From a virus: a stretch of DNA of 50,063 nucleotides. Of the stretch, positions 14,940-23,162 are shown piece by piece. The stretch's first letter is position 1. Every line of letters begins with the position of its first letter. The stretch is from positions 1-50,063 of IMG/VR virus record IMGVR_UViG_3300030102_004216; one strand, written 5' to 3'. The notes under the pieces were generated by a model that saw nothing but the letters and a program-made list of their open reading frames with translations, made no database searches and was not told where the DNA came from. The position numbers were made by a program, and so were the translations under genes.

Positions 14940-15872
14940 ATGGAAGAAAATCAACAAGAAGAAAATAAAGAAAACCAAGAAATACAAGAAACAGAGGTAG
15001 AGGTTAATATGGAATCTTTATCTACTGAAGATACAGCAGTTGAAGATAAAGAGGAGTTTGCTTCTGAAGAAAAATCTTTATCTGAAAAAGAATTAGATAA
15101 TAGAAAGAATAGCGCTCAAGAAAGAATAAACACTTTAACAAGAAAAAGAAGAGAGGCAGAAGAAAGAGAGGCTGCCGCTCTTCAATATGCAGAGGCTATG
15201 AAGAAAAAAGCCGAAGACCTTGAACAAAGAAGCACTCAGGTTAATCAAGGTTATGCAACTGAATTTGAAGGAAGAGTAGCTAGTCAAGAAGATCAAGCAA
15301 AAAAAGCTTTAGCGGATGCAACTGAAATAAATGATCCAATAAAAATAGCTGAAGCTACCTCTGCTCTTGCAAAAGTAGAAATTGAAAAAGAAAGGCTTAG
15401 GGTTTACAAAAACAAAGCTAAAACAAAACCTCGTAAGGAAGAGTATATTACTCCTAATGTTAATCCTCAGGCCAATACACAACCAGCACCTCCACCTGAT
15501 CCAAAGGCTACAAGCTGGGCTGAAAAAAATACTTGGTTTGGTGAGGATAAAAATTTAACAGCGGTGGCTTTTAATATTCACAATGATTTAATAGAACAGG
15601 GTTTTGATGGCTCAACAGATGGGTATTACGAGGAATTAAACTCAAAACTTAAACCTTGGTTAAGTGCTGCAGGTTTTAATACTGAAGAAGAAGAAGAAGT
15701 TGTTTCTAAAAAGACTTCTAATGTAGCTCCAGTTAATTCTGGAAGAGGAGTTGCAAAAAAACCAAAATCTGTTAAATTAACAAGGTCCCAGGTAGAAATA
15801 GCAAAAAGACTTGGTGTACCAAACGATAAGTACGCAGAAGAACTTTTAAAATTACAAGGGACAAGGAAATAA
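14940..15872 (+). CDS. Scaffold protein
   Basis: The 310-residue protein has a strongly acidic N-terminus, a long charged helical stretch (about 50-160), a Pro-rich linker (near 175-185), then TSWAEKNTWFGEDKNLTAVAF and a basic C-terminus. This plan and its place two genes before the capsid protein identify a phage assembly scaffold, which directs capsid assembly and then leaves. AGGAG precedes the start. Confidence 0.75.
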   Translation: MEENQQEENKENQEIQETEVEVNMESLSTEDTAVEDKEEFASEEKSLSEKELDNRKNSAQERINTLTRKRREAEEREAAALQYAEAMKKKAEDLEQRSTQVNQGYATEFEGRVASQEDQAKKALADATEINDPIKIAEATSALAKVEIEKERLRVYKNKAKTKPRKEEYITPNVNPQANTQPAPPPDPKATSWAEKNTWFGEDKNLTAVAFNIHNDLIEQGFDGSTDGYYEELNSKLKPWLSAAGFNTEEEEEVVSKKTSNVAPVNSGRGVAKKPKSVKLTRSQVEIAKRLGVPNDKYAEELLKLQGTRK

Positions 15873-15873
15873 A

Positions 15874-16380
15874 ATGACTGATAAAAAACAGACAGAAATA
15901 ATCGATGAGCCTGTAGAAAATGAAGCAGCAGACAGAAACTCACGGAATAAAGACACAAGAAAAGCTTCAACTCGCCCTGTACAATGGCGGCCAGCTAATA
16001 AATTGTACGCCCCGGATGCTCCAGACGGATTTGTTCATCGTTGGATTCGAGCGGAAACACTAGGACAAGAAGATAAATCTAATGTCCATCGCCGAATGCA
16101 AGAAGGATTTGAACTAGTAAGAGCGGATGAGTATCCAGATTCTGATTTACCGGTAGCAGATGGTAAGCACTCAGGAGTTATAGGACTTGGAGGTTTGTTG
16201 TTAGCAAGATTCCCAGAGGAATTGAGAGAACAGAGAAATAAATATTATAGAGATAGATCTGGACAACAAATGGAAGCAGTTGATAACGACTGGATGAAGG
16301 ATAATAATCCTTTGATGCCTAAAGATGCACCGGAAAGAAGATCACAAGTATCATTTGGTCAACCCCGAAACAATAAGTAA
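15874..16380 (+). CDS. Conserved head-region protein
   Basis: The 168-residue protein begins one base after the scaffold stop. After a disordered charged N-terminus it has VQWRPANKLYAPDAPDGFVHRWIRAETLGQEDKSNV, a VIGLGGLLLARFPEELREQRNKYY segment and EAVDNDWMKDNNPLMP near the end. I recall this family next to capsid genes of marine phages. It may be a minor capsid or scaffold-associated protein; no mechanism is visible. Confidence 0.62.
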   Translation: MTDKKQTEIIDEPVENEAADRNSRNKDTRKASTRPVQWRPANKLYAPDAPDGFVHRWIRAETLGQEDKSNVHRRMQEGFELVRADEYPDSDLPVADGKHSGVIGLGGLLLARFPEELREQRNKYYRDRSGQQMEAVDNDWMKDNNPLMPKDAPERRSQVSFGQPRNNK

Positions 16381-16410
16381 TTTTTGTTTCATAACTAAAA
16401 GGAAAAAAAT

Positions 16411-16995
16411 ATGGCAAATCAAGATGCCCCCTTTGGTTTACGTCCAGTTAAAATGGTAGGCGGCGGTGATTTCACTGGCGGTCAAGATAGATTTAGTCTT
16501 GCAAGTAGTTATAATACCAACATCTTTCAAGGGGATCTCGTAGAACCTCTTGCTGCGGGAGTAGTTGGAAGAGTACCTGCTGGTCAAACAAATCGTGTTC
16601 TTGGCGTGTTTAATGGTGTTCATTATACTGATCCAACCACAGGCACACCTACTTGGGCGAATACCTATCAACAACCTGTAGCAGCATCAGACATAGAAGT
16701 CTTTGTTATTACAGACCCAAACGTTGTATATGAAGTACAAGCTGATGCAGCATTCCCAGTAACAGGATTATTTGCAAATTATGATATTGTAGATAATAAC
16801 CCTGTTGGAAGTGCTACTGCTGGTATATCACATGTAGAACTTGACGTAGGAACCGGCGCGACAACAGCAGGACTGCCTTTAAAAGCACTGCAAATTAGTA
16901 CAGACCCAGAAAATGACGATCCGTCATCTGCTAATACTAATGTTCGCGTTATTATTAACAATTCAGTGTATTCCGCTGGAACAACTGGCGTATAG
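16411..16995 (+). CDS. Putative capsid decoration / structural protein
   Basis: The 194-residue protein starts MANQDAPFGLRPVKMVGGGDF, an opening I recall for small structural proteins upstream of marine phage capsid genes. It is beta-rich with few charged residues in its core (FQGDLVEPLAAGVVGRVPAG, VLGVFNGVHYTDP) and no Cys. It sits immediately before the major capsid gene and is probably expressed at a similar level. Decoration of the capsid surface is the likely role. Confidence 0.65.
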   Translation: MANQDAPFGLRPVKMVGGGDFTGGQDRFSLASSYNTNIFQGDLVEPLAAGVVGRVPAGQTNRVLGVFNGVHYTDPTTGTPTWANTYQQPVAASDIEVFVITDPNVVYEVQADAAFPVTGLFANYDIVDNNPVGSATAGISHVELDVGTGATTAGLPLKALQISTDPENDDPSSANTNVRVIINNSVYSAGTTGV

Positions 16996-17004
16996 GAGGT
17001 TTAA

Positions 17005-17913
17005 ATGGCTATATCACGCGCACAACTCGCAAAAGAACTAGAACCAGGCCTCAACGCTCTATTTGGACTTGAATATGCCAGATACGGTGATGAATCCGCA
17101 GAGATTTTTGAAACAGAATCTTCTGACAGAGCATTCGAAGAAGAAGTAATGCTTGTAGGATTCGGCAATGCTGCTGAAAAAGCTGAAGGCGCAGGCGTAC
17201 AATACGACTCTGCTTCAGAAGCTTATACCTCAAGGTATACTCACGAAACAATCGCACTTGCGTTTGCATTAACTGAGGAAGCCGTAGAAGACAATCTTTA
17301 TGATCGTCTTGCAAACAGGTACACCAAAGCATTAGCTAGGTCTATGAATCACACAAAACAAGTTAAAGCGGCTAACGTTTTAAATAACGCATTTAACAAT
17401 GCATTTACTGGAGGCGATGGTGTTGAACTTTGCTCAACAGCTCACCCACTTTCATATGGCGGTACATTCGCTAATGAGCCAGTTACAAATGCTGACTTAA
17501 ATGAAACTTCTCTTGAAAACGCACTAATTGATATTAGTAATTTCGTTGACGAAAGAAACATGATTATCGCTTTAAATGGTACAAAACTTGTTATTCCATC
17601 ACAACTAAGATTTGTTGCTGACAGAATATTAGAGTCTACTATGCGTCCAGGAACTGCTGATAATGACATCAATGCGATGAGAAATACCAGCGCTTTACCT
17701 GGTGGTTATGTAGTTAACCATTTCTTAACAGACCCAGATGCATTCTTTATATTAACTGATGCACCTAATGGTCTTAAACACTTCGAAAGAAGTCCGTTAA
17801 GAACAGCTATGGAAGGTGATTTTAATACAGGAAACATGAGATATAAAGCTAGGGAGCGTTACAGCTTCGGATATTCAGATCCTCGTGGGATCTATGGCTC
17901 TCAAGGTGTTTAA
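17005..17913 (+). CDS. Major capsid protein
   Basis: The 302-residue protein resembles HK97-fold capsid proteins of the Mu gpT-like type: ELEPGLNALFGLEYARYGDE at the start, the central ALTEEAVEDNLYDRLANRYTKALARSMNHTKQVKAANVLNNAF, CSTAHPLSYGG, and a C-terminal FNTGNMRYKARERYSFGYSDPRGIYGS. It has GGAGG just before the start and a strong terminator just after, as expected for the most abundant virion protein. Confidence 0.87.
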   Translation: MAISRAQLAKELEPGLNALFGLEYARYGDESAEIFETESSDRAFEEEVMLVGFGNAAEKAEGAGVQYDSASEAYTSRYTHETIALAFALTEEAVEDNLYDRLANRYTKALARSMNHTKQVKAANVLNNAFNNAFTGGDGVELCSTAHPLSYGGTFANEPVTNADLNETSLENALIDISNFVDERNMIIALNGTKLVIPSQLRFVADRILESTMRPGTADNDINAMRNTSALPGGYVVNHFLTDPDAFFILTDAPNGLKHFERSPLRTAMEGDFNTGNMRYKARERYSFGYSDPRGIYGSQGV

Positions 17914-17933
17914 TTAACACTTAGTTTTTCGAG

Positions 17934-17964
17934 AAAAAGGGTAGTTTAGGCTACCCTTTTTTTT
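17934..17964 (+). terminator. Rho-independent terminator after the capsid gene
   Basis: AAAAAGGGTAG (17934-17944) pairs with CTACCCTTTTT (17951-17961) around a six-base loop and continues into T residues to 17964. It is perfect and strong. It probably lets the capsid unit accumulate more transcript than the neck and fibre genes that follow. Confidence 0.92.
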
Positions 17965-17986
17965 GTCTTGTATTCCAGGTTGATAT

Positions 17987-18033
17987 TGTTTACTATAAAC
18001 ATACTTTGACAATCATTTTGATTGACAGATACT
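17987..18033 (+). promoter_or_regulatory. Promoter with TGTTTA/TAAACA palindrome
   Basis: A palindrome TGTTTA-cta-TAAACA (17987-18001) is followed by TTGACA (18006-18011) and GATACT (18028-18033) at 16-base spacing. A second TTGACA lies at 18022-18027. It follows the capsid terminator and precedes the next gene with its AAAGGAG site. It should drive the neck/tail block. The palindrome has the same GTTTA core as the elements at 14212 and 47818. Confidence 0.6.
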
Positions 18034-18055
18034 CAACTGACAAAGGAGATATAAA

Positions 18056-18541
18056 ATGAGTAAAACAACTTTTTCAGGTCCTATTAAATCAGGTCCTGTA
18101 CAATCAACAACAGGTACTAACGTACAAAGCAATATGGCCGATGTAGGTTTTACAGTAGTTTCACAATCTGCTGCTGTAACTCAAACTGCTACAGACCCAG
18201 CAACAACTATCATTATTCCTGCTTTTAGTAGAATTTTATCAATTCAATTATTTGTAACAACAGCTTGGAATGGAGCTGCTTCAACAGCAGGTCTTGGATG
18301 GGATAATGGCACAGTCGTAGAAGCAACAGCTTTAACAACAGCAACTTCTGTTGCTGGCGGTACAGTTGGAATGGATACTGATAATATTGAGCCAGGAGCA
18401 AGTGCTGCTAGAACAAACAATTGGTTAAACACTGGTACAGATAAAAAGAGAATTAGACTTTTAAGCTCTAATGCTGGTGCAGGTGTAGGAACTCTTGTAG
18501 TAAATTACGTTCAAGCACAAAGTAAAGTATTTACTGTTTAG
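18056..18541 (+). CDS. Putative structural protein after capsid
   Basis: This 161-residue Ser/Thr/Ala-rich beta-type protein begins TTFSGPIKSGPVQSTTGTNV, an opening I recall in small virion proteins of pelagic phages. A hydrophobic strand-rich core (TIIIPAFSRILSIQLFVTTAWNG) and a C-terminal GVGTLVVNYVQA suggest a compact beta domain. AAAGGAG sets the start. First gene after the terminator/promoter; a head-surface or decoration role is likely but unproven. Confidence 0.6.
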   Translation: MSKTTFSGPIKSGPVQSTTGTNVQSNMADVGFTVVSQSAAVTQTATDPATTIIIPAFSRILSIQLFVTTAWNGAASTAGLGWDNGTVVEATALTTATSVAGGTVGMDTDNIEPGASAARTNNWLNTGTDKKRIRLLSSNAGAGVGTLVVNYVQAQSKVFTV

Positions 18542-18550
18542 GAGGCTTAA

Positions 18551-18886
18551 ATGGCTGGACCAACTAATGTTGCAAACTTAGGAGCAAATGCTACTGAAGT
18601 TTTAGTTAATCCAAAATCTGCGACTCCCAATATTAAAAATATTGGGGGTCCAAGCACTTTTGCTTATTTCAAGGGTGCTTATTTTGAGGCTGGTGCTGGA
18701 GGTGAAGGCACTCTAAAAATACAAACTCAAGTAAATGGCACATGGACTACTAAAACTGAATATGCTTTAGCAGCAAATGCAGATGACTCTGTATATGTTC
18801 CCGGAACACTAGGAATACGTTTAAAAGACGGGCTAAGAGTTTTAACTAACGCTAATATTGCAAACGCTCAAATATTTTTTACTTAG
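18551..18886 (+). CDS. Small structural-like protein, 111 aa
   Basis: AGGAGG precedes the start. The beta-rich product has VANLGANATEVLVNPKSATPNI at the N-terminus and a middle resembling jelly-roll decoration proteins (FAYFKGAYFEAGAGGEGTLKIQTQVNGTW). The gene contains a 13-bp hairpin (18622-18650). It is transcribed with the previous structural gene. Function inferred from neighbours only. Confidence 0.55.
   Translation: MAGPTNVANLGANATEVLVNPKSATPNIKNIGGPSTFAYFKGAYFEAGAGGEGTLKIQTQVNGTWTTKTEYALAANADDSVYVPGTLGIRLKDGLRVLTNANIANAQIFFT
18622..18650 (+). other. 13-bp hairpin inside a coding region
   Basis: GACTCCCAATATT (18622-18634) and AATATTGGGGGTC (18638-18650) pair over 13 positions with a single T-G wobble and a three-base loop. 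There is no T run after it. In RNA this would be a very stable stem near codons 25-33 of the 18551 gene. It could be an RNA processing or stability element; coincidence is unlikely at this length but possible. Confidence 0.55.
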
Positions 18887-18900
18887 TTTAGGGGTCTATA

Positions 18901-19026
18901 GTGGCTATTGGTCGTTCTCAGTTTCCTAAACTTACCAGTACTTATTCTGGTAGATTTAAACGTAAAAAAAATAAAGGGTGTGGGAAGATTATACCCAGCA
19001 AAAGAAAGGCAACAAGGTATACATAA
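18901..19026 (+). CDS. 41-residue basic protein with GTG start
   Basis: AGGGG precedes GTG 18901. The frame encodes a basic 41-residue product (AIGRSQFPKLTSTYSGRFKRKKNKG near the start) and ends in a TAATG overlap with the neck gene. The RSQFPKL opening looks like a conserved small phage protein. Coupling and ribosome site support it; its function is unknown. Confidence 0.48.
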   Translation: MAIGRSQFPKLTSTYSGRFKRKKNKGCGKIIPSKRKATRYT

Positions 19027-19706
19027 TGACATTAAGCGGATCAAAAAACTTTGAACTAAATGTAACAGAATACATTGAGGAAGCCTACGAAAGATGTGGC
19101 TTGGAGTTGCGAAGTGGTTATGATTTAGAAACCGCTAAAAGATCTATGAACTTGTTATTTGCTGATTGGGCTAATAGAGGTCTTAATCAATGGACTGTGC
19201 AACAAACCATTACAACATTAACACAAGGTACTAATTTTATATCTCCGGGATCAGATACTATTGATATTTTAGATGCAGTTTTAAGAAGAACTGTTAATGG
19301 AAAAACTAGTGATATGTCTATGAATATGATAAGTCGTGCAGAATTTTTAAATATTCCCGATAAAGAAAATCAAGCCAGACCGAATCAATATTTTTTAGAT
19401 AAACAAATTAATCCTAAGTTATTTTTATGGCCAACACCAGAAAACAGCACAGATCAAATTGTTTTTAATAGATTAGTTCGTATGGATGATGCTGATTCAC
19501 CCACAAATACTGTTGATATGCCTTTTCGTTTTTACCCGTGTCTTGCCAGTGGTTTGGCTTACATGTTGTCTGTCAAAAAAGCTCCTGAAAGAATGCAAAT
19601 GTTAAAAGCAGCTTATGAAGATGATATGAGAAGGGCTATTGATCAGGACGAATCTAGAGCTTCTTTTAATGTAGCTCCAGATATGAGAAGTTATAGGTTA
19701 AGATAA
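19026..19706 (+). CDS. Neck / tail accessory protein (P22 gp4-like position)
   Basis: The start at ATG 19026 is chosen because it forms a TAATG junction with the small gene before it; a GTG 48 bases earlier is possible but lies inside that gene. The 226-residue protein is helical at the N-terminus (FELNVTEYIEEAYERCGLELRSGYDLETAKRSMNLLF) and carries GADW-like FADWANRGLNQWTV, then PTPENSTDQIVFNR. I recall it as a conserved head-tail connector protein of marine podovirus-like phages. It should attach below the portal. Confidence 0.65.
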   Translation: MTLSGSKNFELNVTEYIEEAYERCGLELRSGYDLETAKRSMNLLFADWANRGLNQWTVQQTITTLTQGTNFISPGSDTIDILDAVLRRTVNGKTSDMSMNMISRAEFLNIPDKENQARPNQYFLDKQINPKLFLWPTPENSTDQIVFNRLVRMDDADSPTNTVDMPFRFYPCLASGLAYMLSVKKAPERMQMLKAAYEDDMRRAIDQDESRASFNVAPDMRSYRLR

Positions 19707-20038
19707 TGTCTTATGCGTTAGGAAAATTTGCTATTGCTCTTTGTGATATTTGCGGGCAACAGTACAAATTAAGTGAATTAAAAAAACAATGGAATAATTG
19801 GAAAGCTTGTCCTGAATGTTATTCACCCAAACAACCTCAATTAGAAATACCTACAAACACTGTTGATCCTGAAGCCTTATACGAGCCAAGACCAAATATG
19901 GACGTAGAAGCTGGAGATGGTGTTGTCAAAACTGAAAATCCAGGATTTGTCAACGCAGAAGAAAATGTGATAGGATCAAGCTTTAGATTTAATTCTATGA
20001 ATGCAGATATTGGAACGGTAATAGTAACAACTACATGA
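19706..20038 (+). CDS. Zinc-ribbon protein
   Basis: The 110-residue protein has two Cys-x-x-Cys pairs (CDIC at 13-16 and CPEC at 35-38) separated by 18 residues containing QYKLSELKKQWNNWKA, a classic four-cysteine zinc ribbon. A Pro-rich spacer (PKQPQLEIP, DPEALYEPRPNMD) and a short beta tail follow. It sits between two connector genes, coupled by TAATG to the one before, so it is probably a minor neck component. Zinc binding is predicted, not shown. Confidence 0.68.
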   Translation: MSYALGKFAIALCDICGQQYKLSELKKQWNNWKACPECYSPKQPQLEIPTNTVDPEALYEPRPNMDVEAGDGVVKTENPGFVNAEENVIGSSFRFNSMNADIGTVIVTTT

Positions 20039-20045
20039 GTAATAA

Positions 20046-20690
20046 ATGGCTTATACATACACAACATTAAAAACAGCTATACAAGATTTTGTAGAAGATT
20101 CTGGATCAACATTTATTGCTAACTTAGATAACTTTATTCAAAACGCAGAACAAAGAATTTTTTCTGAAGTAGATCTTCCTTTGGATAGAAGAAACTCTAC
20201 AGGTAATTTAACCACTGCAAACAAATACTTAGCGACTCCAGAAGATTTTTTATCAACATATAGTTTAAGCGTTATATCAAACAATACTCATCATTTTTTA
20301 TTGAATAAAGATGTTAATTTTGTTCAAACATATAATCCAGATCCTAGTGTAACAGGTCTTCCAAAATATTATTCTTTGTGGGATGATAATACATTTATTG
20401 TAGGACCCACTCCTGATCAAGCTTATGAAGTAGAGCTTCATTATTATTATAAACCTGAGTCTATAACAACATCAGCTACAGGTAATTCTTGGTTAGGAAC
20501 AAATGCACAAAACGCTCTTCTTTATGGATCATTAGTAGAAGCTTATACTTTTTTAAAAGGTGAGCCAGATCTCATTAGCCTTTACAATGATAGATATAGA
20601 GAAGCAATATCTAGGTTAAAAAATCTTGGTGAAGGACGTAATCGTACTGATGAATATCGTTCCACCATTGTAAGGCAGAGGGTAACATAA
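20046..20690 (+). CDS. Head-tail adaptor, SU10-like
   Basis: The 214-residue protein has the look of phage SU10-type adaptors: an N-terminal helix pair (LKTAIQDFVEDSG, FIQNAEQRIFSEVDLP), then LATPEDFLSTYSLSVI, LPKYYSLWDDNTFIVGPTPDQAYEVELHYYYKPE, and a C-terminal helix-rich part (LYGSLVEAYTFLKGEPDLISLYNDRYREAISRLK). Such adaptors bind the portal and join it to the tail nozzle. It is coupled to the next gene by TAATG. Confidence 0.75.
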   Translation: MAYTYTTLKTAIQDFVEDSGSTFIANLDNFIQNAEQRIFSEVDLPLDRRNSTGNLTTANKYLATPEDFLSTYSLSVISNNTHHFLLNKDVNFVQTYNPDPSVTGLPKYYSLWDDNTFIVGPTPDQAYEVELHYYYKPESITTSATGNSWLGTNAQNALLYGSLVEAYTFLKGEPDLISLYNDRYREAISRLKNLGEGRNRTDEYRSTIVRQRVT

Positions 20691-20980
20691 TGTTTTCACA
20701 AAAAGTAGAAATGACAGCAGGTGATGTCAAGGTCATAACAACGAAAGATAGAGGTAAAACTCCAGAAGAAGTCGCTGAAATGGCAATGGAAAGAATAATT
20801 CATGTAAGCGGTGAAGCACCTGATATTATAAAACAACAAATTAACGCTTACCAACAACAGCTTTTTCATGTATTAGTATATTATATGAAAGAAATGGTTC
20901 AAAGCGATCGAACTAATGTCATTAATCTTCTTGAAAAAGAAGGTCATAGTTCGTTAGCTGACTTAATAAGGAGAATGTAA
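20690..20980 (+). CDS. Small helical conserved phage protein
   Basis: A 96-residue mostly helical protein with TPEEVAEMAMERIIHVSGEAPDIIKQQINAYQ and a C-terminal NVINLLEKEGHSSLADLIRRM. It begins in a TAATG overlap with the adaptor gene and ends two bases before the next gene. I recall it in the same position in marine phages, without function. Confidence 0.55.
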   Translation: MFSQKVEMTAGDVKVITTKDRGKTPEEVAEMAMERIIHVSGEAPDIIKQQINAYQQQLFHVLVYYMKEMVQSDRTNVINLLEKEGHSSLADLIRRM

Positions 20981-20982
20981 GA

Positions 20983-21453
20983 ATGGCAATAACTCAAGCA
21001 ATGTGTAGTTCTTTTAAACAAGAACTGTTACAAGGTCTTCACAACTTCACTAACGGAAGTGGTGGTGGCACTACAACAACAACTGGCACTGGTAATACTT
21101 ATTACTGTGCGTTGTACACTAGTTCAGCAAATTTAGGAGCTACTACAACAGCGTATACTACTTCTAATGAGACTACTAATACTGCTGGATCAGCATATAA
21201 TGCTGGTGGACAAGGTTTAACTAACGTAACACCTTCTTTAGATGGTACTACAGCTATTACTGATTTTGGTAATGTAACTTGGTCTGCAAGCTCATTAACA
21301 GCTAGAGGAGCTTTAATATATAATTTTAGTCAATCTGGCAATAATGCAGTATGTGTATTAGACTTTGGGAGTGATAAAACAAGCTCTGCTGGTGATTTTA
21401 CAATTAATTTCCCGGCTCCAGCCGCGTCTACTGCGTTAATTAGAATAGCTTAA
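20983..21453 (+). CDS. Putative tail structural protein
   Basis: The 156-residue protein matches a common phage family: CSSFKQELLQGLHNFT, then YCALYTSSANLGATTTAYTTSNE, SAYNAGGQGLTNVTP, and the C-terminal LTARGALIYNF, AVCVLDFGSDKTSSAGDFTINFP. It is a beta-rich virion protein usually found next to tail fibres. Precise place in the particle is unknown. Confidence 0.65.
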   Translation: MAITQAMCSSFKQELLQGLHNFTNGSGGGTTTTTGTGNTYYCALYTSSANLGATTTAYTTSNETTNTAGSAYNAGGQGLTNVTPSLDGTTAITDFGNVTWSASSLTARGALIYNFSQSGNNAVCVLDFGSDKTSSAGDFTINFPAPAASTALIRIA

Positions 21454-21473
21454 TTAAATAAAAGGAAAGGCTA

Positions 21474-23120
21474 ATGGCTCTCAAATTTTTTGATAGAACC
21501 AAACAAGATGCCACAACTACTGGAACTGGCACTTTTACCCTTTCTAACACAGCATCTGACGGTGGTTTTAGAACATTTGCCTCTGTTCATGCTAGTGGTG
21601 ATGAAGTATTTTATTGTGCTGTTGATAGTTCTAACAGTGCTTTTGAGGTTGGCCAAGGAACTCTTACATCCGGGGGCAACTGGACTTTAACTCGTGACAT
21701 AGTTAAAAGTTCAACTAACTCAAATAACAAAGTTAATTTTGCTTCAGCACCAGAAATATTTTCCACATATCCAGCTGAAAACGCTGCTTTTTCTGATACA
21801 ACTCTTTCAAATAATGTTGTTGAAACAGACGCTGTTTTTGACGAAACATTAACATCTAACAAAGCTCTTAGTGGTCAATTTAAAGGTACTCTTCAATTTA
21901 ACAAAGCCTTCTTTACTATTTCTAATTATGAAGTTGCATCAGGTCAAACATTAACTGTTACTGATAGTGCTGATTTATACGCTGTTGATATAGCTGCTGG
22001 AACAGTTATGGATAGAACAGCAGATTTTACCGATGATATAACTATTTCTTCTAATACTATGTTTTCACCAGGTATTAATGCTTACGCTACTGTTACAATA
22101 GCAAATGGCGTAAAAGCTACTGTTTCTCCTGTAGGAACAACTTTTGTAAATAATGGTGCAGGTATAACAACAGGTGGCCCAACATCATGGAAATTACCAC
22201 CAGCAGATGGAGCCGCTAACACAGAAATTGTTACAGATGGTAAAGGTGGTCTTATAGTTAAAGGAGCTGGTGGACCAGGTGCAACTACTCCTAGTCCAGC
22301 AACTCAAGTTCATATTGCAACTTTTGATTATAACTCTTACAGTCCAACAGAACCTATACAGTCATTAGAATGTATGGTTCCAACTAGCATTGCAGCTACA
22401 CCTGATTTAATAGAAAACTTTACAATTAAATTTTATTTTTTAAATTTTGGTCAATCAAACCAAGCAAATTCATCTTCAGCACAAATGACATGGTGGGTAG
22501 CACCTTTATTGGTGGCCGGTGGTAATCCTATACTTAGCAGTCCTTCTGCTACATATAATGGATCATTTCGTTGGTGGAACGGTAACAATGATAGTTGGAA
22601 TGTAAGGCAGCCTCTTGGAAATAGCGCAAAGGGTGCAAGTTTATCTGTTTACCAAGGATCATATGATTGTGACACTTATGGTTTAAATATATTTGGTTAT
22701 CAAGGGCAACCTCAACTATCTTCTTTAGGTCAAAGCACTTCTCATGGACCTACTGTAGATAACAATCCTTTTAGCGCAGGAACTGCTAACTCAACGCATC
22801 ATAGAACTGATGTATGTGGTGAAATGAATCTTTTTAATACTATAAATTCTTTAGACACCTCTTATAATTTAAGGTGGAGTGGTTATGCATCTACCTATAC
22901 TCAAGATCAATACACTGTAACTGGTTTTACAAGAACATTTGGAGCAAGTGGTAATGCCTTAAACGCTACTACTACTGGTCATGCTCAAGGCTTTAGATTA
23001 AATTTTCTTCCATATGATTATAGTAAATTTACTGGATCTGGTAAAACAGGAATGGTTGGTGGAAGAGTAGAAGTTTTTGCACAACTTAAACAATCTGCTG
23101 CGGAAATAACAGTAGCATGA
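21474..23120 (+). CDS. Tail fibre protein
   Basis: The 548-residue protein has a typical phage fibre N-terminal domain (FFDRTKQDATTTGTGTFTLS, then DEVFYCAVDSSNSAFEVGQGTLTSGGNW and EIFSTYPAENA). A stretch of beta-helix-like repeats (about 110-230, NKAFFTISNYEVASGQTLTV through TIANGVKATVSPVG) follows, and then a large C-terminal domain rich in Trp, Tyr and Asn that is the probable receptor-binding part. The N-terminal domain should bind the tail. It heads a row of fibre-type genes. Confidence 0.75.
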   Translation: MALKFFDRTKQDATTTGTGTFTLSNTASDGGFRTFASVHASGDEVFYCAVDSSNSAFEVGQGTLTSGGNWTLTRDIVKSSTNSNNKVNFASAPEIFSTYPAENAAFSDTTLSNNVVETDAVFDETLTSNKALSGQFKGTLQFNKAFFTISNYEVASGQTLTVTDSADLYAVDIAAGTVMDRTADFTDDITISSNTMFSPGINAYATVTIANGVKATVSPVGTTFVNNGAGITTGGPTSWKLPPADGAANTEIVTDGKGGLIVKGAGGPGATTPSPATQVHIATFDYNSYSPTEPIQSLECMVPTSIAATPDLIENFTIKFYFLNFGQSNQANSSSAQMTWWVAPLLVAGGNPILSSPSATYNGSFRWWNGNNDSWNVRQPLGNSAKGASLSVYQGSYDCDTYGLNIFGYQGQPQLSSLGQSTSHGPTVDNNPFSAGTANSTHHRTDVCGEMNLFNTINSLDTSYNLRWSGYASTYTQDQYTVTGFTRTFGASGNALNATTTGHAQGFRLNFLPYDYSKFTGSGKTGMVGGRVEVFAQLKQSAAEITVA

Positions 23121-23162
23121 TAATTTGCAATACAATAAAATATAAGGTAAAAAGGTAATATT

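Noticed and set aside
18978-19025. GTG start giving a longer neck protein
   Set aside because: The extra 16 residues lie inside a small upstream gene whose TAATG junction gives a natural ATG start at 19026. Longer starts for the genes at 24946, 27356 and 30891 were rejected on similar grounds.
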